Shown: in pieces, positions 1 through 11,974 of the stretch
Position numbering within the stretch: position 1 is the stretch's first letter
Layout of the letters: every line of letters starts with the position of its first letter
From: Ailanthus altissimus
Taxonomy: Eukaryota; Streptophyta; Magnoliopsida; Sapindales; Simaroubaceae
Length of the DNA: 64,000 nt
Direction: 5' to 3'
NCBI GenBank assembly: GCA_946807835.1
Contig: OX327686.1
Location: 124,001 to 188,000 of the forward strand
Made by a program: the position numbers and the translations under genes
The notes under the pieces: generated by a model
Told to the model about the DNA's origin: nothing
The model's database searches: none
The model's input: the letters and a program-made list of their open reading frames with translations, nothing else

Positions 1-85
1 AATTCTTGTGTTCTTTTTTTACTTTCTCTATCTAGTTTATTCTTATTATATTATATTACTTGAATTTATTACTTCCATTTTAACA
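1..85 (+). mobile_element. 3' end of a Ty1/copia 5' LTR (cut by window edge)
   Basis: The AT-rich sequence ends in ttttaaca at 85, the expected CA end of an LTR. It is followed at once by a tRNA-Met-type primer binding site and a copia gag start. The LTR start lies outside the window. Confidence 0.6.
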
Positions 86-87
86 AA

Positions 88-100
88 TTGATATCAAAGC
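88..100 (+). other. Copia primer binding site
   Basis: TTGATATCAAAGC resembles the plant copia primer site TGGTATCAGAGC, complementary to initiator tRNA-Met, with two substitutions. It lies two bases after the LTR end, which fixes the LTR/internal border. Confidence 0.65.
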
Positions 101-109
101 TTGGTTCAT

Positions 110-3100
110 AGCAGACATAACTGCACTCAAGTATAAGATAGAGAAATTCAACGGGACAAATGACTTCAATCTGTGAAAGTTTAAAGTGAAAGCGTTGTTG
201 GTAAGCCAACGGTTAGGCTCGGCGCTAGAGGAGACTATAGCTCCATCTAATGAGGAAGAAAAGACACCATAGTCATCTAATGCTGAAGCAGAAAGAAAGG
301 ACATTCAAGAAAAGGCTTACAGTTTAATCGTTCTATCATTGAGCAATGAAGTATTGAAGGAAGTAACAAATGAGAAGATGGCGATTGATCTTTGAAAAAA
401 GCTTGACTCATTTTATATGCGAAAATTATTGGCCAATAGATTGCATATAAAGAAAAAGTTGTATCTGTTGTCGGCAGATCTAAGGCACGTGGGTGTATGC
501 ATTTACTATTATGTCTATTGCCTAAATACATATCAAATACATATTTAAGTCTGACGGAAGCGTGAAACTTGCAATAAATACAATAAATAAAATATATTAA
601 TCGTATTAATATATTTAAAGGATAGAGAACTCACCTCAACGTGTAACGTTATACACTTATTTTTTCGGAGTCTGCATGGAGACCAACTCGCGAGCAGTTC
701 TAGTCACCAACACAGTGGGCTTGGTGAGCTAGAACAGCAACCCTATATGCAGTACCGGGTTTAACTCTTAAACCCCAAATGGTCAGTGTGTGTTTTTATC
801 CTTTTTTTCAAAAAGATAAGAAATGAAAATTTTGAAGCAATCTACCATTGCTTCAATTGGAAACATAGAGAAAATGAAACATTTTCCCTTCTTTTTTTTT
901 TCTCTTTTCCTCTCGGTGCCATTTCCTTCTTTCTTTTTCTTTCTTTCTTATTCTTCCTCTTCTTCTTTTTCTTTTCCTTCTCTCGACGCCTTTTATGGAC
1001 GAAATGAAACATTTTCATTTCTTCATTTCCATTCCACGTCACTTGCACACACAAAAACACTTTCTCACTTTCTCTTTATATATATATATAATAAAAATAT
1101 TAATATAATATATATAATAATAATATTATTAAATTAGTAATGGGCGCCAACTATATGGCACCCAAAATTTAATATTAATATATATATAATAATATAATAA
1201 TATATTATATAATATAAAAAGAAAAATATTTTGATTATTTAACAATTAAATAATTAAAGTGTGAAATGATCATTTTACCTCTTATGAATAGTTATCAAGT
1301 CTACCCCTAGTGGGTCCCACCAAATTCTACATTCGGGTAAACTCAATTGAGGGTCCACAATGCACCATTTGTCATTATATAATTATTAAATAATAATTTT
1401 TGACTAATTGTTATATTTAACACTTAAATGCAGACACATACGCATTCCCATGGTTCTACTGAATATTGTTAGATTAAACACTTTAATCAGGCACGCTGCC
1501 CCAGTGCACAATGAGTACACTCTATATCGCGGACTCCCTAGGTCCTACACCCAATTCGTCAAAAAAAACTATTCTATGAGTCTGTGAGCAATGCCTTACG
1601 TACACGTCACGAATATACAAATCAGCGCGTTGAACCATACAAGGTGAGGTTACAATGCATACGTATAGTCCTTCCGTCATGATATCCTGGATGTACGGGG
1701 ATATAGATTATCAACGTCAAATCCCCTAGTGCTCATCCATGTCTTATCTCCAGACTCGTATCTCACTGAACAATATGTGCAAACTCTTTTGCCATATTGT
1801 TCTACCTTAGCGGAACTCTTTCTTGGGATGATTGCTTGTGATCACAAGACTTTCTGAGATACAGTTTCGAAGCATCTGGATATCAAACTCCATATGGGAG
1901 TTAAAGGATCTCATATCTATACGTACCGAACTCCATAAGCCTCGGACCATATCCAGCGACACCCAGCGGTCACACTATGAAAGGTCTGTGACATGCGTGG
2001 AACCAAAGTATGGTGGATCACTTACAAGCCCACCATGGTACTCAGGTCAAAGGACCACATATACTACTCAACTCGATAGGACACTCCATTAACGGCTTAC
2101 ATAGGGTGTCTATTGAAGACCCTCGTGAATCTATCCCATATCCAGTCCTAACTATATACCCATATGTCAATACGAGCTCCAAGCTCACAGTCGGCTAGGA
2201 ACGACCATCCATACCCTATAGGTACAACATATGCTGATCTATATATAAAGGTATCCACCGACAGACTCGCATCAGTAGAAATAGATCAAGGACAAATCTG
2301 GCACCCGATTGCAACTATACAATTACTAGTATATTCTCAGGTCTATGTCTTATTACAGACAATGCTCCAACTCTTGGATATGCTGAGTATTATAACCAGC
2401 TAACATTTAGCATTTATATCTCTCAGCGTGACTAACTATGAGCCCTTATCTAAACTCCTTTAGATCTAATTCGAACTCTTTTAGATCGTACAATGTCTAT
2501 AATGTTACATGTATAATACTATATAAATTGGTATTAGCGATTTAATGGGAATGTACACTTGTATGAATACACAAGTATATGTACATTTAGGGATAGCACG
2601 TAAGCACCGACCCTAATAGTATCAGTTGTCAATATCTGAGGGGACACTGATAAAAGACTACATAGATGTCTTTAACAAGATCATTATTGATCTTGGGGCT
2701 ATCAACATAAAGATAGAGGACAAAGACAAGGCAATCATCTTGTTGAGTTTACTTCTTAGAAGTTATAAATACTTTGTTGATACGTTACTCTATGTAGAGA
2801 GATGTTAACGATGAGTGATGTAAAATCATCATTAAACTCAAAGTAATTAGGAAGATATGTAGAGGCTAATGCAGAAGGCTTATCTGCAAAAGAGAGATCC
2901 TTATATAGAGATAAAAAGAAGAAGGACTCGAGATTAAAGTCCAGTGGTGCTTCTAAGAAGTGTTATTGCTACAAAAAAGATGGACACTTCATAAAGGACT
3001 GTTTGAAAAATAAAGCAAAAGACAAGAAGAATGTGGATGCTGCACTTGCCTATGATGATAGCTATGACAGCGCAAAGACTCTAGTCGCTATTGATGGTAA

Positions 3101-5427
3101 GAGTACTAAATATTGGATTCTTGATTCTGGTTTATATATGCCAGCATATGTTATGGTTAATTATTTTTTAGCCCATTAGTTGTGGTAAGGAGTTAATGAA
3201 TAATGATGTAGCTTGTCAGGTGATGAAAATTGGTAGTATTAAACTTAGGTTGAATGATGGGCAAGTGAGAGAGTCATCAAAAGGTAGGTTTGTTCTGACC
3301 TTAAAAAGAACTTAATCTCACTAGAGACTTTTGACTAAAATGAGTATTCCATCAGGATTAACGAAGGAGTTTTAAGAGTGTTGAAGGGTTCTATGGTTGT
3401 AATAAAAGATGAGAAGCACAAAAGTATTTATATACTAAAGGGAGAGGTAGTGAGTGGTTCTGCAACATTCTCTGTAGTTGATAAAAATATGCAAACTGAG
3501 TTGTAGCATCTTAGACTAGCACACCTAGATAAGAAGAACCTGAAGAAGTTATTTAGTTAAAAGGCACTTAATAAAGATAAGTTTCAGTCATTAAAGTTCT
3601 GTGAGCATTATATTATAGGGAAAGCACATAGAGTGAGGTTAGTACCAGAAAGTACAAGACTAAGGGGACTCTTGACTATATACATTCAAATCTTTAAGGA
3701 CTAGCACAGACAGCAACCTATAGTAGGGCTAGTTATTTTCTCACTTTTATAGATGACTATTTGAGAAAGTTGTGAGTTTATGTGTTGAAGAACAAAGAGC
3801 AAGTATTTGATATGTTCAAGACTTGAAAGGCCCTTGTTGAGAATCAAACTGGCAAAAAAGTTAAGAGGCTAAAAACTAATAATGGTTTCAAGTTTTACAA
3901 TAGAGAGTTTGATGAATTTTGTACTAAACATAGGATTGTAAGGCATAGAATTACGAGATTAACACTGTAGTAGAATGGTGTAGCAGAGAGGAATAGGACC
4001 CTACTTGAAAGGGTTAGATACATACTTAACAATGCAAAGATATCCAAAGCATTTTGGGGTGAAACTGTGATGACAGTAGCTTATTTAATCAATAGAAATC
4101 CCTCTTCGGTGATAGGCTTCAAGACCCTAAAAGAGAAATAGTCTGACAGCCCTCCCAAGTATGACCACCTCAAAATATTTGACTGTTCAGCCTTTGTTCG
4201 TGCCAAGCAAGGCAAATTGAAATCTAGAGCTTTGAAGGAGATATTCATAGAACATCTTAAATGTATGAAATGATATAAGGTGTAGTGTAAAGATTTGACA
4301 CCATTAAGGAGTATTATAAGCCGTGATGTGACGTTCGATGAGACAGCAATGTTAAAAGACTTCTAAGAAGATGAGAAAGAAGAACTTGTGCGTAAGTAAA
4401 ATTTAGCACCTGAATCAATTAATGTTAAAGTAGAGCCTGAGTGTAAATTTGACATGCCCCCAGATCAACACTTTAACAAGGAGAACTTGTCGGTGTTCTT
4501 GGCTTATCATCAAAGATCTCCTTGATTATAAGCCAAAAACACCAAAAAGTTCCTCCAAGTTCACTTAAAGAAAGACTAAAACTCCTAAGATAAAACTTTA
4601 AAAGTACTAGTTAAGAAGAACGATTAACCCGTCAATCAAGTATAGACAAGCAGATTGAGTTGCTCACGCCTTTAATTCTATTTATACTCTTGAGTTTGAT
4701 AAACCTAAGATATATAATAAGGCTATCAAGAGTGAGAACAAAGAAAGATGGCAGCAGGTCATAGAAGAAGAGACTAGTTATCTTAGAAAACAATACCTGT
4801 GAGTTAATAGATATGCCTCAAAAGAAACTAATGGAGTGTAAGTGAATGTACAAAGTTAAAGAGAGGATACCAAGAGTAGAGCCTACGAGATTCAAGGCTA
4901 GGCTAATTGTATAAAGTTTACTCAGAGAGATAAGATAGACTTTCATGAGATTTTCTCTCCAGTCGTTAAGCACATATCCATTAGGATTCTTTTAGCCACA
5001 TGTGCAAACTTTGATTTACATCTAAAGAAGATTGATGTAAAAATAGCTTTTCTACATGGAGAACTTGAAGAAAAGATTTGCATGTCACAACTACAAGGGT
5101 TTTAGAGCCCAAGAAAGAGAAGCATGCTTATTTGCTAAAGAACTCATTATATGGGTTAAAGCAATCACCTAAATAATGGTATAGGAGATTTGATAAATTT
5201 ATGTGGTTTATGGGTTTAGTAGAAGTAAGTATGACAGATGCGTGTACTTTAAGAGTTTGAATAATGGGATGATGTATTTACTTCTATATATGGATGATAT
5301 ATTGATCAAGTGTAGAGATATGAAAGAGATAAGAAATTAAAGAAGTAGTTGAGTAGTAAGTTTGAAATGAAGGATTTGGAAACAACAATATTTGGTATGG
5401 ACATTGTGAGGAAAAGAAGAGACGTTA
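110..5427 (+). pseudogene. Decayed Ty1/copia gag-pol (copia-1)
   Basis: Remnant of a copia polyprotein with many stops and frameshifts. Gag begins near 130 (KFNGTNDFN-like), breaks at about 481 because of an inserted repeat, and resumes at about 2622. The zinc knuckle is at 2961-3001; the second Cys position of CX2CX4HX4C reads Tyr. Next come a protease trace (ILDSG, about 3118), a GAG-pre-integrase stretch (LRLAHLDKKNLKK, about 3507), a degenerate integrase core (about 3650-4200) and reverse transcriptase (about 4690-5427) with YMDDILIK at 5287-5310. The RNase H part and 3' LTR are missing: the next repeat starts at 5428 and the copia sequence beyond it is of a different kind. Not functional. 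Confidence 0.85.
482..2621. repeat. Unidentified 2.1-kb non-coding repeat inserted in copia-1 gag
   Basis: It interrupts gag in mid-codon order: gag text stops near 481 and resumes near 2622. Flanks carry an imperfect direct repeat of about 25 bp (gtatctgttgtc... at about 453-477 and gtatcagttgtc... at 2621-2645). The ends look weakly inverted: the left has GGGTGTATGC then CCTAAATACATAT, and the right end reversed reads GGGTCGGTGC then CCCTAAATGTACATAT. No open frame above 105 codons resembles a known protein. It could be a non-autonomous Mutator-like element, but no clean 9-11-bp duplication could be fixed, so the class is open. Confidence 0.5.
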
Positions 5428-8400
5428 TGTCACGCCCCAGACCCAAAAGATCTGACACACGACATAACTTACACTCATTCAATAATGTGCACTCATAATT
5501 AATATTGCATAAATTTTCAAACTTAAATTCAACATAGGAATCCTTAACAAGTTGCTAGCAAGTTCAACACAAAGTTCCACCCATGACCATACTTGGTGAA
5601 ATATAAACCAAATACAACCACATCTAATAAAATAATACATAAGTATTTTTTTAATAGGGACAAATCAAATATCTTAAACCACGTGTCTAAAAATGAAACA
5701 CTCAATAACCTAGCAACTTAGGGAACCCAAGGGACAGCAGAAGCCTTGCCAAATCTGCTAAGCACACATGTACTTTATTTACTTGAAATCACCATAAGCT
5801 ATAATGAGTATAAAACTCAGTAAGCACACTAGTTTTTCATATATCAAAATACAAATACATATATATACACAATGTATATGTATGATATGTCATGATAAAT
5901 CAAAATCATAATCTTATCAAATCACATGTCAAGTAAGCGCTTACACATTCTTTCAAAATATATAATAGAAATACCATCACTCAACTACTACTTAGTAAGA
6001 TTTCCATATCACATATCACATAATGAGCCAAATATCATCTGTTGATGCCATACCGTATGAGAGGAATAGCACAAGTGAGGTTTAAATTACACATATATAA
6101 TGCTCATGCTCGAAGGTAAGAGCCAAACCCTTACCCTATGATAAGGGTGTAAAAGCACTAGTATAATTTGTACTCAACTTTGATATTTTGCTCCAAATCA
6201 TAACTATTTGACTATTTAATTGTGGTTTTTGATCATAAATAGATGCACGACGGAAAATGTGACGTATAGAAACAAACGAAAGGCGAATCAGACATCAAAC
6301 GAAGAAGTTACGCTCAAAATACGAAAGGGGCACCAAGCCAGCGACTGAGCGCTGTAGCGCCCAGGTCAGTAGCTGAGCGCAGCAGCGTCCATAACCCAGC
6401 GCCGCGACGCTCAATGCGGTGAACAGTATCAGGGGAAACAGTATTTTGCTATAGTAACTCGTGAACAGTATTTTGAAGACAAAAACCTATAATTAGAAAT
6501 CAAAAAACCCTAGAAGAAAGGGAAGAGAAAAAGAAGCAAAAATTTAGAGAGAGAATTCACAACACAAATCAAAGATCAAAATTAAAGATTGAAGAACCAA
6601 GATCAAAATTCAAGCTTCAAGTCAAGATTAAGGGAGAAGCACATCAAGGAGTCACTTTCATTAGTTTTTCTTCTCTTTCTTTATCATTATGTTCTTTTTC
6701 TTGTTGATCTTTATGAATTAGTTTGATACTTTTGGTTTTGTGATGAGTTAATTTGTTCATGTAGGGTTAGACTATGTGAACCTAGTATGGATTTGGATTT
6801 TGTTAATTTTAGTTTATGAACTTAATAAATTCAATTGATTCATTCTATCTTATGTTTAATGCTTTCATTATACTTGATCAATATTATGAATAATTGAGGA
6901 ACCATGATGAACTCGATGGAGGGATTCATGTGTTTAGCCTAGGGTAGTTTGATGCATGATCATAGGGTAACGACTATGAGTTCCATCTAAGATAGACATA
7001 TACCTAGGTGGCATGTATGGTATAATTTAGACTTGATCTTAATGAATTACATTCTGATTTGATTACCATAGACATATAGGTGATTGTTAGAATGCACAAT
7101 ATAGTCACTTGACCATCGACAGAGGCTTGTGATGAGATTAGTGTCTAAACTAATCAATTGGTATTAAGGGATTAACTAAGTGGTTAATGAATCTAATGAA
7201 ATACTAGGGGACGAGTCAAAACCCTAGATTATCTTTATTTGTGAATTCTACTCTTTACTTTTGTTTAGTTAATTGAGAGAATTAGATTAGTTACATAAAT
7301 TCTAGATTTTGATTTTCTGAATAAAAGTTAAGTATGTATAATTTTAGTACTTGATTTATAAAATTAGATTGCATAGTCCCCGTGGGATCGATATCTGGAC
7401 TTAAAATTTTATATTACTTGATACGATAGCGTGCACTTGCGCTTAGCTACTATAGCACACCAATCACCCTAATCATCGGTGAGTCCTCTTACATGCAATA
7501 ATACACCACCACACGAATGTGATGACTCACTCTTCCTTTAGGTACCAATAAGATCCTCCCTATGTACGGAACATATAATATATACCAATTCCGAAGGAAA
7601 TGCCACATATAAAGGCTCCACAAATCACATTAAATGCCTACTAAGTAAATAGTGAGTTTAAGCATCCTCAAAACACAAAATATTTCTCATAGACATATTC
7701 CACTTCAAAAGCTTTCTTTGTTAAACACATTTCATTTTGAAACACTCACTTTCATAAACACATGTATGTCATATATGCCTATACTCAATGTCAATGCTCA
7801 CATTTATAAATATATGTCTTTCATATTTCATATCAAAATATACTTTGGCATACTATAAACATATTTTTAAACACATTTACAAAATCATACATAAACAATT
7901 ACTATATTTATTGTGATTTCAGTAAGAGTCTAGTATACTTACTTCTTAACACTTTCAAGTGCAAGGTTTAATTCTCCTTAACCTATCAATGGAGATTAAT
8001 ACTTTCATAAGCTTCATCATTCACACAAAACACTTTAAATAGCTTACAAAATTACACATATCGCACTTATCATATCGAATTGGTCTAATAACTTAGTTTC
8101 TCAAAACCTGTCATTCTGCCCACTTACACTTAACAAAAATTTTTATACATCAAATGATGTCCAATTGTTCCAAAATCAGAATATATCTTTCTTGACTCAT
8201 ATATCCTTCTTATATATGAATATTATATCATAATTCCTACACAATCCATTTCATAAACACCACAAATCTAAACTATTATCCTAACAGAATCAAGATATTT
8301 ACTAAATAGCATTCAGTTTCCTAATTTTATAAAATGATATACTAACTCAAAAATTATAAAACTATCACAAAATTACTCTTGACACATAGTTCAATCCATG

Positions 8401-9400
8401 ATAAATATTTCACTTCAAAGTCCCTGCCAAAAGTATTTTAAAACTATTTTATTTCATAGCTTAAAAAATTCTGTAAATCAAATACTGCAATGAGCTGATA
8501 TGCTTTAGAAAATCATAACAATTTAACCACATTAATCTAAATTTTAAATTTTGAATGTATAATATTAGACATATAAATTTATCATATTCTAGAAATTCGT
8601 AATTTTTTAAGATCATTCAGCAGATCGAAAATTATTTGCCACTGTATCATACTGTTAACAAAGAAAATTTTCAGAATTTTAGGGTCATTTTGGTAAATTC
8701 ACTACAAATTCAATTTTTGGAATTTTCAATCGATTCAAAGTCTCAAATGGTTCTATAAATGTCTAGTTTCATGTTCTCAAAATTTAAAATCAGAATCGAA
8801 ATACAACAATTTATAAAATTTTCGGATCAAGAGACTATCAAGTAGAAATTCTACAATTCATCATGATTTATCAAGCTATCTACATAATCATCATCAATTC
8901 TCAATATATCTTACAAAATTCACATCAAATTCCCAATTTTTCATTCGTCCAGAAATCAAAACTTAAAGGAATTAACTTAATTAACACCAATAAATTGAGA
9001 CATAGTTATGATATACCTCTTAAAACTCCAAATTCCAATTTCTTCTTCTTCTTCTTCTCTTTCTCTCCCTTCTATTTCTCTCTTTTCTCTCTCTAAAGGG
9101 GTGGATCGACCCAAAAATAAGTAAATTAAAGTTTAAAATGTGTATTTTTATACTAAGAGGCTAACTTTTAATATTTGTAAATTAACCCCTAAAACTTTTA
9201 AAGTATTATAATTTGGTCCCTAAAATAAATCTAAAATCTTGCAAATAAACCCAATACTAATAGTATATCCTTAATCTACACAAACAATACTAATAACAAT
9301 ACATAAATTAAGTATTATCCACATACAATTAAAATATGAATATTATACATATATATAAATATTTATTCTTTTCGGTGTTGAATAAGTGGTTACTATATCA
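5428..9400 (-). repeat. 2.64-kb LTR-like repeat, copy A (with a nested solo LTR)
   Basis: It starts TGTCACGCCCCAGAC at 5428. Removing the solo LTR and one duplication (6139-7471) leaves about 2.64 kb, the same length as the reverse copy at 30605-33255, to which it aligns end to end. Both copies lose similarity just past tggttact (about 9392). Read on the minus strand it would start TG and end GGGGCGTGACA, with a TATA-like tataaaaatacac about 250 bp in, as expected for a Ty3/gypsy LTR. There is no coding potential and no matching target duplication. Solo LTR is the best guess; class is inferred. Confidence 0.6.
6139..7466 (+). mobile_element. Solo LTR, probably Ty3/gypsy (Tat/Athila-like)
   Basis: It begins TGATAAGGGTGTAAAAG and ends CACCAATCA, flanked by a perfect 5-bp duplication CCCTA (6134-6138 and 7467-7471). 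The opposite copy at 30605-33255 shows the uninterrupted site, which confirms the insertion. Near its end the text CCCCGTGGGATCGATATC and GTGCACTTGCG resembles 3' ends of Tat/Athila-type LTRs (family recalled, not searched). It contains three GC-rich palindromic modules (6347, 6375, 6397) and gtgaacagta motifs (6419, 6461) also present in copia LTRs of this window. No internal region remains. Confidence 0.8.
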
Positions 9401-10700
9401 TCAAACTGAGGGAATTGATTATACAAAAACCTTTAGCCTTGTGGTAAAGTCAACAATTATCAATGTAGTGATCAGTATTGCAACACACTTCAATTGGGAC
9501 ATCAAGTAAGTGGATATCAATAATGCTTTTATGAATGATGACTTAGTAGAAAAGGTCTATATGACACAACCTAAAGGGTTTAAGGACAAACAAAGACCAA
9601 ATTATGTCTGCAGACTCAGGAAGGCAATGTATAGGCTCAAACAAGCATTAAGGGTTTGGTTCTAAAAATTGAAATCTGCACTAGTGCATTGGGACTTCAA
9701 AAACTCAAGATCAAATACCTTTCTCTTCACACTTAAGGAAAAAGGAAATTTAGTAAAATTGCTTGTGTATATTGATGATATATTAATAACTAGAAACAAT
9801 GAAGATTAGTGTAGTGCATTGATTGACAAGCTTAATCAAGCCTTTTCACTCAAGGTTCTAGGAACATTAAGCTACTTCCTAGGAATAAAGGTGAAAAAGA
9901 ATGATCAAGGTGTACATTTATGCCAAAAACAAGTACATTATAGACAATTTAAAGAAAGTGTGAATGTTTAAATGCAAGCCATGTAACACACCAATGAGCA
10001 ATGATATAAAGTTTTCAAAAAAAAAAGGGAAAGAACTTTAAAGACAACATACTATATAGAAGCACTATAAGAGCTCTGTAGGATGTGACTTTAACTAGGA
10101 CAGAAATAGCTTACAATGTTAACAAACTAAGTCAATTTTTTCAAAGACCAAAAATGAAACACTGGATAGGTTACAAAGAGTCTTAAAGTACTTGCAAGGG
10201 AGCTCAAATCATGATCTACTATTCACTAGAAATGGAAAGCTTGAACTAGAAGGCTACACAGATGCAAACTGGAGAAATGACTTAGATGACAAGAAATCAA
10301 CATGATGGTACAACATATTCCTCTACGGTAATCTTGTGTCATGGAGCTCAAGGAAACAAAAGGTGGTAGCCAGATCTAGCACTTAATTACAATATAGATC
10401 ATTGGCATAAACGTGGGCTGAAATAGCATGGATGAATTCATTGCAAAATGAACTACATGTCAAGCTCACTACAAAGCCAATTGTGTGGTGTGACAACCAA
10501 TGGATAGCAGCCTTAGCCATCAACCTAATTTATTATGCAAGAACTAAATATATAGAGATAGATGTGCATTACATCCGAGATCAAGTGAACAACAATAAAC
10601 TAGAAATCATATATATTCTCTCTAAAGACTAAATTGTAGACATTACGACAAACCCCTAACTACAAAAAGATTCATTTTGCAATATTTGTATGTTTTGGAG
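9400..10700 (+). pseudogene. Ty1/copia reverse transcriptase-RNase H remnant (copia-2)
   Basis: The stretch begins abruptly inside reverse transcriptase (EGIDYTKTF, about 9408), then reads VDINNAFMNDDLVEKVYMTQ (about 9510-9570) and YIDDILITR at about 9767. RNase H follows, with LEGYTDANW near 10246 and the terminal YARTKYIEIDVHYIRDQV (10534-10590). Several stops and frame changes interrupt it. It differs in wording from copia-1, so the two are separate elements. Gag, protease, integrase and the 5' LTR are absent. Confidence 0.85.
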
Positions 10701-10708
10701 AGAAAACA

Positions 10709-11030
10709 TGATGGCAAGAGAAGATGGCATTGCAGTAAAAGACAAACAAGACGAGGCATTTGACAGCTGTTATAAGAGCACATCACGGAACCAATCATAT
10801 ATCACCAGGTTTCGGGACACTTGAACCATTCATCTTACAATCTGAGAATCTAGCACTGTCAAAGAAAATTCTTTGTACCAGCAATGATTGTTTTGTACAA
10901 TACTCAATAATTCTGTGACTACATCCTTGTATATAAAGGAACTTTTGTATTACATTTTATTTATTGAAAAGCAATACATGAAAGGTTACAAAGAATCAAA
11001 GAAAAATCTCTCTGCCTTTCTTTATATTCT
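10709..11030 (+). mobile_element. 3' LTR of copia-2
   Basis: It follows the polymerase end and a purine-rich run (ttggagagaaaaca, 10695-10708) and starts TGATGGCAAGAG. A TATA box TATATAAAG sits at 10930-10938. The 3' border is uncertain: recognisable CWF19-like exon sequence starts at 11032 with no clear CA end or target duplication. Confidence 0.65.
10930..10938 (+). promoter_or_regulatory. TATA box in copia-2 3' LTR
   Basis: TATATAAAG, expected to place a start site near 10960-10970, just before an ATG at 10978 that reads in frame into the CWF19-like exon. Confidence 0.5.
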
Positions 11031-11031
11031 G

Positions 11032-11974
11032 ACTGTTCCTGGTCATTGCTTGATCTTGCCAAAGCAGGTAATCTTTTTGGTTTTCATGCACTCTTTCTTA
11101 TTTTTCCCTCCTCTGGTTCATTTCCATGTTGGGTGGTTTTATTCTTGGACTGTGAGTCATCCCTTGGAGGAGCTTCAATGTATAATTGAAACTGAAATAT
11201 TCCATCTGCAAATGAAGTCAAATATATGTTCTTTTTTCTAAAGGAATCAGTACAAATAAAAAGAAGTGCACTGCAGAAAATTCTGAAGCATGAAACCAGT
11301 GTCGCTTTGTGAATGATGAGGTGCTATTAAGATTTGATTAAACGCTAACATGCTCCTATCAAAATATAGAGCTGTTTTGATGCTTCAGGAAGCAAAATAA
11401 TAGAATGGTTTTAATTTTTTGGTATTCTCTCTCATTGTGGTCGTGTTCATTGTATTCTAATTGAGAGTTTTTTTCTTGGCAGAAGGAGTCGGCCACGAGA
11501 ATGGTCAACAATTTTGTGTGGGAAGAAATCCGCAACTTCAAGAAATTCCCAAGGGAAGGAGTTGGTGTTTCTTGAAACTGGGCCGGGTTTGGCACGACAT
11601 CATTGCCATTGCTTGATTGAGTGCATTCCTTTGCCCCAAAAAATTGCAAAACAGGCTCCTCTCTATTTTAAGAAGGTTAGGTGTCCCTGTTTATTTTCAT
11701 TATATAATGCTTCACTTTTCACTTTCTTGTCTAGTTAATTTGATTTTTTGGTTGGTTTACAAGTAAATAGTTTCTCATTCAGATGTCTAGGACTAGGATA
11801 GTTTATATATTTTGCCTGGCCTACAAACACAATCACTCTGTTTTTGTGTGCCCAAGTTCCGTTCGGGTCTCCACCCATTTATGTTCTGAACCAAGTTTGT
11901 ATCAGGCTGTTGACGAAGCTGAAGATGAGTGGAGCCAGCACAATGCGATGAAGCTCATAGATACGAGTGATGAA
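11032..11974 (+). pseudogene. CWF19-like protein (CWF19L2 type) gene fragment, C-terminal CwfJ region
   Basis: Three exon pieces match the C-terminal domain of CWF19-like 2, a protein tied to spliceosome disassembly and lariat debranching. Exon A is 11032-11067 (TVPGHCLILPKQ) with donor gtaat at 11068. Exon B is 11483-11675 (ESATRMVNNFVWEEIRNFKK, then a deletion of about eight codons that shifts frame, then VFLETGPGLARHHCHCLIE and IPLPQKIAKQAPLYFKK) with acceptor ggcag and donor gttag. Exon C starts at 11906 (AVDEAEDEWSQHNAMKLIDT) and degrades after about 23 codons into a stop. Everything upstream of exon A is replaced by a copia LTR and everything after exon C is missing. Introns are kept, so this is a genomic fragment, not a retrocopy. 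The frame break in exon B makes a normal product impossible. Confidence 0.88.
11283..11388 (+). other. Intronic inverted repeat in the CWF19-like fragment
   Basis: CTGAAGCAT (11283-11291) and ATGCTTCAG (11380-11388) form a perfect 9-bp stem closing about 88 bases, all inside the first intron of the CWF19-like fragment. ATGATGA occurs inside (about 11317) like a box C, but no box D is suitably placed, so a snoRNA is not supported. Confidence 0.35.

Noticed and set aside
842..1137. Overlapping frames on both strands, Phe/Ser-rich and Lys/Glu-rich
   Set aside because: They are the two readings of a simple CT-rich tract.
1832..2403. Three overlapping plus-strand frames inside the 2.1-kb insertion
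   Set aside because: They shift frame among each other, match no protein I know and look like non-coding repeat text.
11054..11061. TCTTGCCA as the 3' end of the copia-2 LTR, complementary to TGGCAAGA at its start
   Set aside because: The bases lie inside the CWF19-like exon A (codons for ILPK), followed by a good splice donor; the match is coincidence.
11300..11390. Box C/D snoRNA in the CWF19-like intron
   Set aside because: A box C-like ATGATGA is present, but no box D next to the closing stem.
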